Counted from the first letter of the stretch, positions 45,239-55,476 are shown. The stretch is DNA of 64,000 nucleotides from Zeimonas sp964538505 (GCA_964538505.1 CAZIDY010000004.1:114627-178626), one strand, 5' to 3'. The notes: generated by a model from the letters alone, not told the origin. Translations and numbers: made by a program.

Positions 45239-46426
45239 ATGCAGGTACACGCGATGCACCCGACGATCGAGCAGGTCACAGCCGATCACGACGAGCTGCG
45301 CCGCTGGCGCCGCGATTTTCATGCGCATCCCGAGCTCGGCTTCGAGGAGACGCGCACCGCGCAACTGGTCGCCGAACGGCTTGCATCCTTCGGCATCGAC
45401 GTGCATCGCGGCGTCGGCCGCACCGGTGTCGTCGGCGTGCTGCGCAACGGCGAATCCACGCGCACGATCGGGCTGCGCGCCGACATGGATGCACTGCCGA
45501 TCGCCGAGGCGAACGACTTCGATCACCGTTCGCGTCATTCCGGGCGGATGCACGCCTGCGGGCACGACGGGCACACGACGATGCTGCTCGGCGCAGCGCG
45601 CCGGCTCGCGCGCACGCGCGCCTTCGACGGAACCGTGCACTTCATCTTCCAGCCCGCCGAGGAAGGGCTCGGCGGCGCGCAGGCGATGCTCGACGACGGC
45701 CTGTTCGAGCGCTTTCCCTGCGAGTCGATCTTCGGGATGCACAACCGGCCGAGCCTCGAGGTCGGCCGCTTCGCGGTGCGCGCCGGCCCGATGATGGCGG
45801 GCGGCGCCTTCTTCGACATCGAGATCGACGGCGTCGGCACGCATGGCGCGCGTCCGGAAGTCGGTGTCGACCCGGTGATGGTCGCCGTGCACATCGCGGC
45901 GGCCGCGCAGACGATCGTCTCGCGCAACGTCGCTCCGGTGCAGACCGCCGTGCTGTCGATCACGCAGATCCACGCCGGCGACGCGTACAACGTGATTCCG
46001 CAGCACGCGCGCCTCGGCGGCACCGCGCGTGCGTTCTCGACGCAGACGATGCAGCGCATCGAGCAGCGGCTGCGCGAGGTCGTCGAAGGCGTCGCCGGCG
46101 CGATGGGGGCGACGGCGCGGCTCGACTTCCGGATTCCCTTCGCGCCGACGATCAACGACCCCGAGCAGGCCGAGTTCGCCGCGTCGGTGTGCACCGAGCT
46201 GGTCGGCGCCGAGCGCGTCGAACGCGATCCGCCGCTGATCATGGCCTCCGAGGACTTCTCGGCGATGCTCGAGCGTGTCCCCGGCTGCTACCTGAACATC
46301 GGCAACGGCGGCGCCGAAGGCAGCTGCGAGGTGCACAACCCGTCCTACGACTTCGACGACCGCGCATTGCCCTACGGCGTCGCCTTCTTCGTGCGCGCCG
46401 TGGAACGAAAACTGGCTCCCCACTGA
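45239..46426 (+). CDS. M20D family amidohydrolase (hippurate hydrolase-like)
   Basis: 395 residues. Metal and catalytic residues of the M20D group are visible: RMHACGHDGHTTMLLG with Cys107 and His109, IFQPAEEGLGG with Glu141 and Glu142, and a late MASEDFSAMLE block with the last His/Glu region. It hydrolyses N-acyl amino acids or aromatic amides such as hippurate in the cytoplasm. Alternative start at 45254 (MHPTIEQV). The end is 20 bases before the RND adaptor gene, so it may be transcribed with the efflux operon. Confidence 0.88.
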   Translation: MQVHAMHPTIEQVTADHDELRRWRRDFHAHPELGFEETRTAQLVAERLASFGIDVHRGVGRTGVVGVLRNGESTRTIGLRADMDALPIAEANDFDHRSRHSGRMHACGHDGHTTMLLGAARRLARTRAFDGTVHFIFQPAEEGLGGAQAMLDDGLFERFPCESIFGMHNRPSLEVGRFAVRAGPMMAGGAFFDIEIDGVGTHGARPEVGVDPVMVAVHIAAAAQTIVSRNVAPVQTAVLSITQIHAGDAYNVIPQHARLGGTARAFSTQTMQRIEQRLREVVEGVAGAMGATARLDFRIPFAPTINDPEQAEFAASVCTELVGAERVERDPPLIMASEDFSAMLERVPGCYLNIGNGGAEGSCEVHNPSYDFDDRALPYGVAFFVRAVERKLAPH

Positions 46427-46446
46427 AACGCGGACCGACGCCGACG

Positions 46447-47733
46447 ATGCCTGAATCCGCCGACGCTCGCGCAACCGATCCGAACCCGCGCGACGCGCCG
46501 GCGCGGCGTACGCGTGGGTGGAGCATCGCGCTGATTGCGCTGCTGGTGGCGCTTGCCGCCGGCTGGTGGTGGGTCGAACGCGGGCGCGAAGCACCCGGGA
46601 CGGCGCCGGCGAGCGGCGCTGCGCCCGGCGCCGGCGCAGGCTGGCGCGGCGATGCAGCGCGCCCGGTGCCGGTCACTGTCGTCGTTGCCGAGATCGCCGA
46701 CGTTCCGATCGTGCTCGATGCGCTCGGCACCGTCACGTCGCTGCGCACGGTCACCGTGCGTCCGCAGGTCGACGGCCCGCTGCTGCGCGTCCCGTTTCGC
46801 GAGGGACAGCTCGTCGAGAAGGGCGAGCTGCTCGCCGAGATCGATCCGCGTCCCTTCGAGGTGCAGCTTGCGCAGGCACAGGGCCAGCTCGCACGCGACC
46901 GCGCGCTGCTCGAGAACGCGAAGGTCGACCTCGAGCGCTACCGGATGCTGGTCAAGCAGGACGCAGCGAGCGCGCAGCAGCTCGACACACAGGCGGCGCT
47001 CGTGCGCCAGTACGAGGGTGCGCTGAAGACCGACCAGGCGCAGGTCGACCACGCACGGCTGCAGCTCGGCTACACGCGCATTACCGCACCCTTCGCCGGA
47101 CGGCTCGGCATGCGGCTGGTCGACGCCGGCAACCTGGTGCGCGCGGGCGATGCGACCGGCATCGTGACGATCACGCAGATCCGGCCGATCGGCGTGAGCT
47201 TCTCGGTGCCGGAGAAGGACCTCCCGCCGGTGCTCGAGCGCTATCGCGATGGCCAGGCAATGGCCGTGCAGGCGCTCGACCGCGACCTGAGCGCAGTGCT
47301 CGCAACGGGTCGGCTCACCACGATCGACAACCAGATCGACACGGCCACCGGCACGCTGCGGATGAAGGCCGAGTTCACCAACGAGGACGCGGCGCTGTTT
47401 CCGAACCAGTTCGTCAACGTGCGCGTGCGCGTCGACATCCTGAAAGACGCCGTCGTGATCCCGAGCGCCGCCGTGCAGCGCGGCGCGCCGGGAACCTACG
47501 TCTACGTCGTGCGCGACGGCGGAGTGGTGTCGCTGCAGCGCGTCTCGCTCGGGCCGGTCGACGGACAGCGCATCGTCGTGCGCGAAGGCATCGCGGTGGG
47601 CGAGCGTGTCGTCGTCGACGGCGTCGACAATCTGCGCGACGGTGCGCGCGTCGATCCGATCGACAAGGACGCCGCCGAGCGCGCGGCCACGCAGCCTGGC
47701 GAGCCGCGCAGGCGCTCCGACGCGCGCTCCTGA
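46447..47733 (+). CDS. mdtA: RND efflux periplasmic adaptor, MdtA-like
   Basis: 428 residues. One N-terminal membrane helix (IALIALLVALAAGWWWVE) anchors it. The lipoyl/hairpin region starts at TVRPQVDGPLLRVPFREGQL; the coiled hairpin includes QLAQAQGQLARDRALLENAK; the membrane-proximal domain contains YTRITAPFAGRLGMRLVDAG and VIPSAAVQRGAPGTYVYVV. It bridges the inner-membrane pump and the outer-membrane channel. It is followed by the two RND pump genes (gap 54 bases), the usual mdtABC order. Confidence 0.88.
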   Translation: MPESADARATDPNPRDAPARRTRGWSIALIALLVALAAGWWWVERGREAPGTAPASGAAPGAGAGWRGDAARPVPVTVVVAEIADVPIVLDALGTVTSLRTVTVRPQVDGPLLRVPFREGQLVEKGELLAEIDPRPFEVQLAQAQGQLARDRALLENAKVDLERYRMLVKQDAASAQQLDTQAALVRQYEGALKTDQAQVDHARLQLGYTRITAPFAGRLGMRLVDAGNLVRAGDATGIVTITQIRPIGVSFSVPEKDLPPVLERYRDGQAMAVQALDRDLSAVLATGRLTTIDNQIDTATGTLRMKAEFTNEDAALFPNQFVNVRVRVDILKDAVVIPSAAVQRGAPGTYVYVVRDGGVVSLQRVSLGPVDGQRIVVREGIAVGERVVVDGVDNLRDGARVDPIDKDAAERAATQPGEPRRRSDARS

Positions 47734-47787
47734 GCGGCGGCGCAGACGCAGGAGTCCGCCGAGGATGAATCGGGCCACTCCCAGCGC

Positions 47788-50700
47788 ATGAATCCGTCGC
47801 GCCTGTTCATCCTTCGCCCGGTCGCGACCTCGCTGCTGATGGTCGCGATCCTGCTCGCGGGGCTCGTCGCCTACCGGATGCTGCCGCTGTCGGCGCTGCC
47901 CGAGGTCGACTACCCGACGATCCAGGTGTCGACGCTGTATCCGGGCGCGAGTCCCGAGGTGATGGCCTCGTCGGTGACGGCGCCGCTCGAGCGGCAGTTC
48001 GGCCAGATGCCCGGCCTGAACCAGATGTCGTCGACCAGCTCGGGCGGCGCATCGGTGATCACGCTGCGCTTCGATCTCGCGCTCGAGCTCGACGTCGCCG
48101 AGCAGCAGGTACAGGCGGCGATCAACGCCGCGATGACGATGCTGCCGAACGACCTTCCTGCGCCACCCGTCTACAGCAAGGTCAATCCGGCCGATGCGCC
48201 GGTGATCACGCTCGGCATCACCTCGGAGACGATTCCGCTCACGCGCCTGCAGGACCTCGTCGAGACGCGCATCGCGCAGAAGATCTCGCAGCTGGCCGGC
48301 GTCGGCCTCGTGTCGATCACCGGCGGGCAGCGTCCGGCGGTACGCGTTCGCGTCGATCCGCGCGCACTCGCCGCCGCCGGGCTGAGCGTCGAGGACGTGC
48401 GCACCGCGATCACCAACGCGAACTCGAACCAGGCCAAGGGCAGCTTCGACGGTCCCGAGCGCGCGGCGACGATCGACGCGAACGACCAGATCCGCGCGCT
48501 CGACGGCTACCGCGAGCTCATGCTCGCATACCGCGAAGGCGCGCCGCTGCGGCTGGCCGACGTCGCGACCATCGAGGAAGGCGCCGAGAACACGCAGCTG
48601 GCCGCCTGGGCGAACGACGAGCCGGCGATCGTGCTGAACATCCAGCGCCAGCCGGGCTCGAACGTCATCGAGGTCGCCGACCGCATCCATGCGCTGCTGC
48701 CGTCGCTGCGCGCGTCACTGCCCGGTGCGGCCGAGCTGCAGGTGCTCACCGACCGCACGGTGACGATCCGCGCGTCGGTGCGCGCGGTGCAGTTCGAGCT
48801 GATGCTCGCCATCGCGCTCGTCGTGATGGTGATCTTCCTCTTCCTGCGCAGCGTACCGGCCACGATCATCCCGGCGGTGGCGGTGCCGCTGTCGCTGGTC
48901 GGCACTTTCGGCGTGATGTACCTCGCCGGCTTCTCGCTGAACAACCTGACGCTGATGGCCTTGACGATCGCCACCGGTTTTGTCGTCGACGACGCGATCG
49001 TGATGATCGAGAACATCACGCGCTTTCGCGAGAAGGGCGAGTCGCCGCTCGAGGCGGCGCTGAAGGGCTCGAAACAGATCGCGTTCACGATCGTCTCGCT
49101 GACGCTGTCGCTGATCGCCGTGCTGATCCCGCTGCTGTTCATGCGCGAGGTGGTCGGGCGGCTGTTCCGCGAGTTCGCGATCACGCTCGCGGTCGCGATC
49201 CTGATCTCGGCCGTCGTGTCGCTGACGCTCACGCCGATGATGTGCGCGCGGCTGCTGCGCGATCGGAAAGGCACCCCGCAGGTCGATCGCCCCGGCTGGT
49301 TCGACCGCCTCGTCGCCGCCTACGGCCGCTGGCTCGCGTGGGTGCTCGACCACCAGCCAGCGACGCTCGTCGTCGCGGTGGGCACGCTGGTGCTCACGAT
49401 CGTGCTCTACATCCTGATCCCGAAAGGCTTCTTCCCGGTGCAGGACACCGGGCTCATCCAGGGCGTATCGGAGGCGCGCCAATCGATCTCGTTCCCGGCG
49501 ATGGCCGAGCGCCAGCGCGCGCTCGGGCGCGCGATCCTCGAAGACCCGGCGGTGCAGAGCCTCACCTCGTTCATCGGCGTCGACGCGTCGAACCCGACGC
49601 TGAACACCGGCCGCATGCTGATCAACCTGAAGCCGCTCGCCGAGCGCGATGCCGACGCGGTCGAGGTGATCCGGCGCCTGCAGCGTCGCGTCGCCGACGT
49701 GCAGGGCATCACGCTGTACATGCAGCCGGTACAGGACCTGACGATCGACGACCGTCTCGCGCGCACGCAGTTCCAGTTCACCGTCGAGGACCCGGATCCC
49801 GACCGACTCGCGCTGTGGGTGCCGCGCCTCGTCGAGCGATTGCGCGCGCTGCCCGAGCTCGTCGACGTCGCCAGCGACCTGCAGGATCGCGGGCTGCAGG
49901 CCTTCGTCGAGATCGACCGCGACGCCGCCGCGCGACTCGGCGTGACGATGCTCGCGATCGACCAGGCGCTGTACACCGCCTTCGGCCAGCGGCAGGTGTC
50001 GACGATCTTCACGCAGGCGAACCAGTACCGCGTCGTGCTCGAGGTCGATCCGCAGTACGCGGCGAGCCCGCAGTCGATCGGCGCGATCCGCGTCAGCGGC
50101 CGTGACGGCGTGCTGGTGCCGCTGTCGAGCATCGTGCACATCATCGAGCGCCCGACGATGCTCGCGATCCACCATCTCGGGCAGTTCCCCGCCGCGACCA
50201 TCTCTTTCAACCTCGCGCCCGGCGCTTCGCTCGGCGACGCCGTCGATTCGGTGCGCGCGGCCGAGCGCGATCTCGAGCTTCCGGCGAGCATGCAGACGAG
50301 CTTCCAGGGCGCAGCGCTCGCCTTCCAGGCCTCGCTCGACAGCACGGTGCTGCTGATCCTTGCCGCGCTCGTCACGATGTACATCGTGCTCGGCGTGCTC
50401 TACGAGAGCTACATCCATCCGATCACGATCCTGTCGACGCTGCCGTCGGCCGGTGTCGGCGCGCTGCTCGCACTGATGCTCTCGGGCCACGATCTCGGCA
50501 TCGTCGCCGTGATCGGCATCGTGCTGCTGATCGGCATCGTGAAGAAGAACGCGATCCTGATGATCGACTTCGCGCTCGATGCGGAGCGCATCGACGGACG
50601 GCCGCCGCGCGAGGCGATCTACCAGGCGGCGCTGCTGCGCTTCCGCCCGATCCTGATGACGACGATGGCGGCGCTGCTGTCGGCGCTGCCGCTGATGCTC

Positions 50701-50859
50701 GGCACCGGCGTCGGCTCCGAGCTGCGGCACCCGCTCGGCATCACGATGGTCGGCGGCCTGCTGCTCAGCCAGGTGCTCACGCTGTTCACGACGCCGGTCG
50801 TCTATCTCGCCTTCGACCGCTCCGCGCGCTGGTTCGCGGCGCGCCGGCGCGCCGCGTGA
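47788..50859 (+). CDS. mdtB: RND multidrug efflux pump, MdtB-like
   Basis: 1023 residues, full RND length. The N-terminus RLFILRPVATSLLMVAILLA with LPLSALPEVDYPTIQVSTLY is the HAE1-type start. The proton-relay pair Asp401 and Asp402 lies in GFVVDDAIVMIENITRF. Twelve membrane helices and the two large periplasmic loops can be followed, with GVLYESYIHPITILSTLPSA and GIVLLIGIVKKNAILMIDFA in the C-terminal half. MdtB and MdtC form a heterotrimer that exports drugs with H+ antiport. It is ten bases upstream of the mdtC-type gene. Confidence 0.9.
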   Translation: MNPSRLFILRPVATSLLMVAILLAGLVAYRMLPLSALPEVDYPTIQVSTLYPGASPEVMASSVTAPLERQFGQMPGLNQMSSTSSGGASVITLRFDLALELDVAEQQVQAAINAAMTMLPNDLPAPPVYSKVNPADAPVITLGITSETIPLTRLQDLVETRIAQKISQLAGVGLVSITGGQRPAVRVRVDPRALAAAGLSVEDVRTAITNANSNQAKGSFDGPERAATIDANDQIRALDGYRELMLAYREGAPLRLADVATIEEGAENTQLAAWANDEPAIVLNIQRQPGSNVIEVADRIHALLPSLRASLPGAAELQVLTDRTVTIRASVRAVQFELMLAIALVVMVIFLFLRSVPATIIPAVAVPLSLVGTFGVMYLAGFSLNNLTLMALTIATGFVVDDAIVMIENITRFREKGESPLEAALKGSKQIAFTIVSLTLSLIAVLIPLLFMREVVGRLFREFAITLAVAILISAVVSLTLTPMMCARLLRDRKGTPQVDRPGWFDRLVAAYGRWLAWVLDHQPATLVVAVGTLVLTIVLYILIPKGFFPVQDTGLIQGVSEARQSISFPAMAERQRALGRAILEDPAVQSLTSFIGVDASNPTLNTGRMLINLKPLAERDADAVEVIRRLQRRVADVQGITLYMQPVQDLTIDDRLARTQFQFTVEDPDPDRLALWVPRLVERLRALPELVDVASDLQDRGLQAFVEIDRDAAARLGVTMLAIDQALYTAFGQRQVSTIFTQANQYRVVLEVDPQYAASPQSIGAIRVSGRDGVLVPLSSIVHIIERPTMLAIHHLGQFPAATISFNLAPGASLGDAVDSVRAAERDLELPASMQTSFQGAALAFQASLDSTVLLILAALVTMYIVLGVLYESYIHPITILSTLPSAGVGALLALMLSGHDLGIVAVIGIVLLIGIVKKNAILMIDFALDAERIDGRPPREAIYQAALLRFRPILMTTMAALLSALPLMLGTGVGSELRHPLGITMVGGLLLSQVLTLFTTPVVYLAFDRSARWFAARRRAA

Positions 50860-50869
50860 TGGGCAACTG

Positions 50870-53800
50870 ATGGGCTTCTTCGAGACCTTCGTGCGCCGGC
50901 CGGTGGCGACGACGCTGCTGACGCTGGCGATCGTGCTCGCCGGGCTCGCCGCGTTGCGCATGCTGCCGGTGGCGCCGCTGCCGCAGGTGGACTATCCGAC
51001 GATCTCGGTGTCGGCATCGCTGCCCGGCGCGAGCCCCGAGACGATGGCGGCCACCGTCGCCACGCCGCTCGAGCGTGCGCTCGGCAAGATCGCCGGCGTC
51101 ACCGAGATGACCTCGCGCAGCTCGCTCGGCAGCACGCGCGTCGTGCTGCAGTTCGATCTCGATCGCAGCATCGAGTCGGCCGCGGTCGACGTGCAGGCGG
51201 CGATCAACGCGGCACGCGCGTCGCTGCCGTCGAGCCTCGTGCGCAATCCGACCTATCGCAAAGTCAACCCGGCCGACGCGCCGATCCTGATCATCGCAGC
51301 GACCTCCGAGTCGATGACGCAGGGCCAGATGTACGACGTCGCCTCCACCGTGCTCGCGCAGCGGCTCTCGCGCGTCGCCGGCGTCGGCCAGGTCGTCGTC
51401 GGCGGCAGCTCGTTGCCCGCGGTGCGCGTGTCGGTGAACCCTCTGCAGCTCGACCGCTACGGAATCGGCATCGAGGCGGTGCGCCAGGCGATCTCGAGCG
51501 CGAACGCGAACCGCCCGAAAGGCGCGGTGTCCGACGGCGAGCGGCGCTGGCAGATCGGCGCCAACGACCAGTCGCGCTCGGCCGAGGACTACCTGCCGCT
51601 CGTCGTAGCCTACCGCGACGGTGCGGCGGTGCGCCTGTCCGACGTCGCCTGGGTGCGCGAGTCGGTCGAGGACGAGCGCCACGCCGGATCGGCCAACGGC
51701 CGGCCGTCGGTGCTGCTGATCGCCTATCGGGAACCCGCGGCGAACATCATCGAAACAGTCGACCGCATCCACGAGCTGATGCCGTCGCTGCGCGCATCGG
51801 CGCCGGCTGCGATGGACCTCGTCGTGACGATGGACCGCACGACGACGATCCGCGCGTCGCTGCGCGAAGTGCAGCACGCGCTGGTACTGTCGGTCGTGCT
51901 GGTCGTGCTGGTCGTCTTCCTGTTCCTGCGCAGCGCGCGCGCGACGATGATCCCGGCAGTGGCCGTGCCGACCTCGCTGATCGGCACCTTCGGCGTGATG
52001 TACCTGCTCGGCTACAGCCTCGACAACCTGTCGCTGATGGCATTGACGATCGCCACCGGCTTCGTCGTCGACGACGCGATCGTCGTCGTCGAGAACATCG
52101 CGCGCCGCCGCGAGATGGGCGAAGGGCCCTTCGAGGCGGCGATCCGCGGCGCGCGCGAGGTCGGCTTCACCGTCATCGCGATCAGCCTGTCGCTGATCGC
52201 CGTGTTCATCCCGATCCTCGCGATGGGCGGGCTGGTCGGCCGCTATTTCCGCGAGTTCGGCGTCGTGCTGTCGACGGCCATCCTGATCTCTCTCGTCGTC
52301 TCGCTGACGACGACGCCGATGATGAGCGCGCGGCTGCTCGGCCCGCAGCGAAGGCCGCGCGAATCCCGCCTCGCCGCCTTCGGCCGCCGCAGCTTCGAAC
52401 GCGTCAACCGCGGCTACGCGCGCAGCGTCGGCTGGGCGCTCGACCACGGCTGGCTGATGCTGCTCTTGCTCGCGGCGACGATCGCGCTGAACGTCTGGCT
52501 CTACATGATCGTTCCGAAGGGCTTCTTCCCCGACCAGGACACCGGGCGCATCTGGGCGTCGGTGCGCGGCGACCAGAGCATCTCCTTCCGCTCGATGCGC
52601 GAGAAGCTCGACACCTTCATCGAGATCGTGCGCAACGACCCCGCGGTTGCCAACGTCACCGGGTATACCGGCGGCTCGCGCGTGAACAGCGGCTCGATGT
52701 TCATCTCGCTGGTGCCGCTCGCGCAGCGCGAGGAAAGCACCGACGAGGTGATCGCGCGCCTGCGTGCCGCCACCGCGCACGTGCCCGGCGCACGGATGTT
52801 CATGGTCGGCCAGCGCGAGATCCGCATCGGCGGGCGCGAGAGCAGCTCCACCTACCAGTACACATTGAAGAGCGACGACCTTGGCGAGCTGCGGCTGTGG
52901 GAGCCGCGTGTGCGCAACGCGATGAGCCGGCTACCGCAACTCGTCGACATCGACACCGACGCCGAGGACAAGGGCAGCCAGATCACGCTGACGATCGACC
53001 GCGACGCCGCTGCCCGGCTGGGCATCGGCGCGCGCCAGGTGTCGAGCCTGCTCAACGACGCGTACGGACAGCGGCAGGTGTCGACGATCCACGCGGCGCT
53101 GAACCAGTACCACGTCGTGCTCGACGTCGCGAGCGAGTTCCGCGACAGCCCCGAGGATCTCGGGCGGCTGAGCCTGCCGAACGCCGACGGAGAGCCGATC
53201 CCGCTGTCGATGTTCGCGAGCTGGCAGCCGACGACGACGCCGCTCGGCGTGAGCCACGACGGCGGCTTCGTCGCATCGACGGTTTCGTTCAGCCTCGCCG
53301 CCGGCGTCTCGCTGTCGCAGGCTACCGACGCGATCGAGGATGCGATCGCCCGGCTCGGGCCGCCGCCGACGCTGCAGCACGGCTTCGAGGGCACGGCGAG
53401 CGCCTTCCAGCGTTCGGTCGCCAACCAGCCGTACCTGATCCTCGCCGCGCTCGTCACCGTCTACCTCGTGCTCGGCATCCTCTACGAGAGTCTCGTGCAC
53501 CCGATCACGATCCTGTCGACGCTGCCTTCGGCCGGCGTCGGTGCGCTGCTCGCGCTGATGGCCACCGGCACCGAATTCACCGTCATCGCGCTGATCGGCG
53601 TGCTGCTGCTGATCGGCATCGTGAAGAAGAACGCGATCATCCTGATCGACTTCGCGCTGGCCGCCGAGCGCGAGCAGGGGCTGTCGCCGCGCGAGGCGAT
53701 CCACCGCGCGTGCCGCTTGCGCTTCCGACCGATCCTGATGACGACGATGGCGGCGATGCTCGGCGCGGTGCCGCTCGCGCTCGGCGCCGGCGACGGCGCC

Positions 53801-55387
53801 GAGCTGCGCCGGCCGCTGGGCATCGCGATCGTCGGCGGCCTCGCCGTGAGCCAGCTGCTCACGCTCTACACGACGCCCGTGGTCTATCTGGCGCTCGACC
53901 GGCTGCGCTGGCGCAGACGCAGCGGCGGCGGCACGCGCGGGGCTCGCGATGCGAGCGATACGCGCGACGGAAGCAGCGGCAACGCAGCAGGCACGCGGCA
54001 GGGGCTCGCGCATCCGCTGCGCCTGTTCGCCATCGTCGGCGCCGCGCTGCTGCTCGTCGGCTGCGCGACGGCACCCGAGTACGTGCGACCCGCGATCGCG
54101 ATCCCTCCCGAGTACAAGGAAGTGCAGCCCACCGGCATCTGGCAACCGGCGCAGACCGACGTGCCGACCGCGCAGGTCTCGTGGGAGGTCTTCGACGACC
54201 CGCTGCTCGAGTCGCTGATCGCCGAGGTCGACGTCTCGAACCAGAACCTGCGCATCGCCGAAGCACGGCTGAGAAGTGCGCGCGCCGCCGTCGTTGGCGC
54301 ACGCTCGGAGCGCTATCCCTTCGTTTCGGCAGGCGCGTCGGCAAGCCGCGGCCGCGCGGCGAGCGGCGTCACCAGCGAACTCTACGCCGCCGACATCGCT
54401 GCATCGTGGGAGATCGATCTGTGGGGTCGCGTGCGCGCGGGCGTCGCCGCGGCGCGCGCCGGCGCCGACGCGGCAGCGGCCGATCTCGCCGCCGCACGCC
54501 TGTCGACGCATGCACTGCTCGCGCAGACCTACTTCCAGCTGCGCATCACCGACGCGCAGCGGCGCCTGCTCGCCGAAACGATCACGTCCTTCGAGCGATC
54601 GCTGCAGCTCACGCGCGACCGGCTCGCCGCGGGCGTCGCCACGCGCGCCGACGTCGCGCAGGCCGAAGCGCAACTGAAGACGGTCGAAGCGCAGCGCATG
54701 GAAGTCGGCATCACCCGCGCGCAGCTCGAGCATGCGATCGCGCTGCTCGTCGGTCGCGCGCCGTCGTCGCTGTCGCTGGACGAACGCGAGCTGCGCGCGA
54801 CGGTCCCGCCGGTGCCCGCCGGCCTGCCGTCGCGCCTGCTCGAAAGACGGCCCGATATCGCGGCGGCCGAACGGCAGGTGGCCGCGGCCAACGCGCGCAT
54901 CGGCATCGCACGCGCAGCGTATTTCCCGTCGCTGACGCTGTCGGCCGACCTCGGCTTCCGCTCGAATCGGCTCGGCGACCTGCTCTCGCTACCGAACCGC
55001 GTCTGGTCGCTCGGTCCGGCGCTCGCCGCGCTGCTCTTCGACGCAGGCGCGCGCGACGCGCTCGAGGAGCAGGCGCTCGCCGACCAAGACGCCGCGGCCG
55101 CAGCGTATCGGCAGACAGTGCTGCAGGCCTTCCAGGAAGTCGAGGACAACCTCGTCGCGCTGCGCGTGCTCGCCGACGCGGAGCGCGTGCAGCGCGAAGT
55201 GCTCGCAGCGGCGCGCATCTCGCTCGACATCGTCACGCTGCAGTACAAGGCGGGCACCGTCTCGTTCCTGGACGTGATCCAGTCGCAGACCACCGTACTG
55301 CAGGCCGAACAGGCGGTGCTGTCGCTGTTCGGCCGGCGCCTGTCGGCGACGGTGGGGCTGATCCGCGCGATCGGCGGCGACTGGTAG
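50870..55387 (+). CDS. mdtC: RND pump MdtC-like fused to a NodT/OprM-type outer-membrane factor
   Basis: 1505 residues in one open frame. Residues 1-1010 are a complete RND pump (FVRRPVATTLLTLAIVLAGL start; proton relay Asp401-Asp402 in GFVVDDAIVVVENIARR; end at YTTPVVYLALDRLRW). A basic Gly/Arg/Asp-rich linker follows (1011-1051), then a hydrophobic stretch FAIVGAALLLVG and a lipobox Cys at 1065. Residues 1066-1505 are a full outer-membrane factor: SWEVFDDPLLESLIAEVDVS, DIAASWEIDLWGRVRAGVAA and the repeat half to GLIRAIGGDW. No ATG, GTG or TTG occurs in frame between 53882 and 54064. The fused part would need lipoprotein processing to reach the outer membrane. Sequencing error is the main alternative. 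Confidence 0.85.
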   Translation: MGFFETFVRRPVATTLLTLAIVLAGLAALRMLPVAPLPQVDYPTISVSASLPGASPETMAATVATPLERALGKIAGVTEMTSRSSLGSTRVVLQFDLDRSIESAAVDVQAAINAARASLPSSLVRNPTYRKVNPADAPILIIAATSESMTQGQMYDVASTVLAQRLSRVAGVGQVVVGGSSLPAVRVSVNPLQLDRYGIGIEAVRQAISSANANRPKGAVSDGERRWQIGANDQSRSAEDYLPLVVAYRDGAAVRLSDVAWVRESVEDERHAGSANGRPSVLLIAYREPAANIIETVDRIHELMPSLRASAPAAMDLVVTMDRTTTIRASLREVQHALVLSVVLVVLVVFLFLRSARATMIPAVAVPTSLIGTFGVMYLLGYSLDNLSLMALTIATGFVVDDAIVVVENIARRREMGEGPFEAAIRGAREVGFTVIAISLSLIAVFIPILAMGGLVGRYFREFGVVLSTAILISLVVSLTTTPMMSARLLGPQRRPRESRLAAFGRRSFERVNRGYARSVGWALDHGWLMLLLLAATIALNVWLYMIVPKGFFPDQDTGRIWASVRGDQSISFRSMREKLDTFIEIVRNDPAVANVTGYTGGSRVNSGSMFISLVPLAQREESTDEVIARLRAATAHVPGARMFMVGQREIRIGGRESSSTYQYTLKSDDLGELRLWEPRVRNAMSRLPQLVDIDTDAEDKGSQITLTIDRDAAARLGIGARQVSSLLNDAYGQRQVSTIHAALNQYHVVLDVASEFRDSPEDLGRLSLPNADGEPIPLSMFASWQPTTTPLGVSHDGGFVASTVSFSLAAGVSLSQATDAIEDAIARLGPPPTLQHGFEGTASAFQRSVANQPYLILAALVTVYLVLGILYESLVHPITILSTLPSAGVGALLALMATGTEFTVIALIGVLLLIGIVKKNAIILIDFALAAEREQGLSPREAIHRACRLRFRPILMTTMAAMLGAVPLALGAGDGAELRRPLGIAIVGGLAVSQLLTLYTTPVVYLALDRLRWRRRSGGGTRGARDASDTRDGSSGNAAGTRQGLAHPLRLFAIVGAALLLVGCATAPEYVRPAIAIPPEYKEVQPTGIWQPAQTDVPTAQVSWEVFDDPLLESLIAEVDVSNQNLRIAEARLRSARAAVVGARSERYPFVSAGASASRGRAASGVTSELYAADIAASWEIDLWGRVRAGVAAARAGADAAAADLAAARLSTHALLAQTYFQLRITDAQRRLLAETITSFERSLQLTRDRLAAGVATRADVAQAEAQLKTVEAQRMEVGITRAQLEHAIALLVGRAPSSLSLDERELRATVPPVPAGLPSRLLERRPDIAAAERQVAAANARIGIARAAYFPSLTLSADLGFRSNRLGDLLSLPNRVWSLGPALAALLFDAGARDALEEQALADQDAAAAAYRQTVLQAFQEVEDNLVALRVLADAERVQREVLAAARISLDIVTLQYKAGTVSFLDVIQSQTTVLQAEQAVLSLFGRRLSATVGLIRAIGGDW

Positions 55388-55476
55388 TCTTGCGACGAAA
55401 GACGTACCGGCACTGGGCGCGTTGATTGCTAAGGCCCGGATTCGGTTCGATCGGCCGGCCACCGGGGGGAGGGATC

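Noticed and set aside
48715..50961. 748-codon open frame antisense to mdtB
   Set aside because: Composition is dominated by Arg, Asp and His with no hydrophobic or domain pattern; mirror of the pump gene.
53949..54218. Separate start for the outer-membrane factor at ATG 53949
   Set aside because: The ATG is in a different frame from the outer-membrane factor. It would work only with an indel between 53949 and 54064, which the sequence does not show; kept as the main alternative to a true fusion.
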